Shown here one piece after another: positions 11,632-12,566 of a stretch of 12,566 nt of DNA; the stretch's first letter is position 1, and the number at the start of each line of letters is the position of its first letter. Source of the stretch: an uncultured Oscillospiraceae bacterium (GTDB lineage Bacteria > Bacillota > Clostridia > Oscillospirales > Oscillospiraceae); NCBI GenBank assembly GCA_958436045.1, contig CAUBIP010000053.1:1-12566 (forward strand). Direction: 5' to 3'. The translations under genes and the position numbers were made by a program. Under the pieces are notes generated by a model, which saw only the letters and a program-made list of their open reading frames with translations, had not been told where the DNA came from and did no database searches.

Positions 11632-12566
11632 TTTGCTTCCTCTTTTCTGCACGCTTTGCATTTTTTGCCCGCCTTGCCTGCCGCAGGGCGATGTTGTTCT
11701 CATTCTGCCGGGACACCCCGAGGATGATTCCCATCTCTGCCAGGTTGACCCAGAGCGCCGTGCCGCCGTAGGAGAAGAACGGCAGGCTGATGCCCGTCGC
11801 CGGCAGGAAGTTGGAGACGACGCCGATGTTCAAAAACACCTGCAGCGCCAGCAGGGTGATGAGCCCCGCGACGGTCAGCGCGCCAAATCGGTCTCTGGCG
11901 TGCATGGCGATCCAATACCCGCGGACGATCAAAAGGACGAACAGCGTAATGATGACCATCGCGCCGATAAAGCCCAGCTCCTCGCAGGCAATGGCGAAAA
12001 TATAGTCGTTATGCTCCTCCGGCAGATACAAATATTTCTGGCGGCTCTTGCCGAAGCCCAGGCCCGTCAGGCCGCCGGAGCCGATGGCATAGCGGGACTG
12101 AATGATCTGGTAGCCCTTATCCGAGGCGTCTTGCTCCGGGTGGAGCCAGGCGGTGATTCGGTCTGCGGAGTAGCCCTTGGTGGCAAGATACACCACCAGC
12201 AGCAGCGCAACAAGAACGCCGCCCAAGATCAGCCATTTTTTATCCGTACCGCCCAGGTACATCATGATAACGCCGACGCCCAGGATGATCATCGTCGCCG
12301 AAAGGTGCGGCTCCAGGTACAGCAGCACCGCGATCACGCCCATGATAAGAACATAGGGCACGACACCGTAACGCAGGGTCTGCATCCGGTCCTTCCACAT
12401 GGACATCATCGCCGCAAACGTCAGCACCATGCCAACCTTAGCAAGCTCAGACGGCTGAAAGCTGACGAAGCCCAGGTTGATCCAGCGCGTCGCGCCCTTT
12501 TCTTCTGTGCCCACCAGCGGCACCGCGATCAGAAACAGGATGGCCCCCGCCAGGATCAGGAACGAC
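11588..12566 (-). CDS. ftsW: FtsW/SpoVE SEDS-family glycosyltransferase, 5' end outside window
   Basis: The last 325 residues of a polytopic membrane protein of the SEDS family, which polymerises lipid II together with a class B penicillin-binding protein. The frame stays open to the window edge, so the N-terminus is missing. The GTG at 12523 is an internal Val. Visible marks are VPLVGTEEKGATRWINLG and FQPSELAKVG near the front, SRYAIGSGGLTGLGFGKS, YIFAIACEELGF, then ISLPFFSYGGTALWVNLAEMG and GVSRQNE near the end. About seven hydrophobic segments remain. The tail (about 45 residues) is strongly basic (RQARRAKNAKRAEKRKQ) and its coding sequence overlaps the start of murG. Position before murG fits ftsW; a sporulation-specific spoVE cannot be excluded without the rest of the genome. 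Confidence 0.94.
   Translation of the reverse strand, partial: SFLILAGAILFLIAVPLVGTEEKGATRWINLGFVSFQPSELAKVGMVLTFAAMMSMWKDRMQTLRYGVVPYVLIMGVIAVLLYLEPHLSATMIILGVGVIMMYLGGTDKKWLILGGVLVALLLVVYLATKGYSADRITAWLHPEQDASDKGYQIIQSRYAIGSGGLTGLGFGKSRQKYLYLPEEHNDYIFAIACEELGFIGAMVIITLFVLLIVRGYWIAMHARDRFGALTVAGLITLLALQVFLNIGVVSNFLPATGISLPFFSYGGTALWVNLAEMGIILGVSRQNENNIALRQARRAKNAKRAEKRKQNASDLHMRRDRRAH

Noticed and set aside
11588..11703. Longer MurG start at 11703
   Set aside because: The extra 24 residues do not resemble any MurG N-terminus, and the ATG at 11631 has the proper spacing to GAGG and the MRVIFTCGGTGGH motif.

Overview
The window looks like a chromosomal segment from a high-GC Gram-positive anaerobe of the Clostridia, most likely an uncultured or gut Oscillospirales (Oscillospiraceae/Ruminococcaceae) genome. 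The reasons are the clostridial division-cluster order ftsW-murG-murA-ftsQ-ftsZ without ftsA, strong GGAGG ribosome sites, an S-layer homology (SLH) protein, a sortase, and the yerC/methyltransferase/hslO trio. The taxonomic call is inference; no marker such as 16S is present.

Left part (1-2753, + strand). An AT-rich, apparently gene-free stretch (1-307) carries two hairpins, one with a perfect 21-bp stem. It is followed by an 86-residue membrane-tail protein (308-568) closed by a perfect 36-nt palindromic terminator. Next comes a secreted 648-residue protein (745-2691) that combines a probable caspase-like (clan CD) His/Cys peptidase domain with three C-terminal SLH repeats. It has its own promoter, a structured leader with two mutually exclusive hairpins, and a strong terminator.

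Middle part (2836-4519, - strand). A sortase gene with its own promoter converges on the SLH gene. Upstream of it is a 28-codon ORF with an excellent ribosome site that reads as a 35-residue peptide if one +1 frameshift is allowed. Then come a strong terminator, a hairpin-rich trailer without convincing genes, and a five-gene tRNA array (Val-Asp-Phe-Gly-Cys in transcription order). The array is driven by a near-consensus promoter, and each tRNA block is followed by a stem-loop.

Right part (4615-12566, - strand). In transcription order: ftsW (5' end off the window), murG, murA, ftsQ/divIB, a sigma-A promoter, ftsZ, a terminator/attenuator, yerC, a class I methyltransferase and hslO (Hsp33). 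ftsW, murG and murA act in peptidoglycan synthesis: murA makes the first committed precursor, murG completes lipid II and FtsW polymerises it. FtsQ and FtsZ build the divisome. The last three genes form a tightly coupled mini-operon with overlapping or nearly touching reading frames.

Most of the right half is ordinary core-genome content. The points worth a second look are the caspase-like SLH protein and its leader, the frameshifted small ORF, the hairpin-rich tRNA trailer, the AT-rich left end, and the low-complexity insertion in FtsQ.
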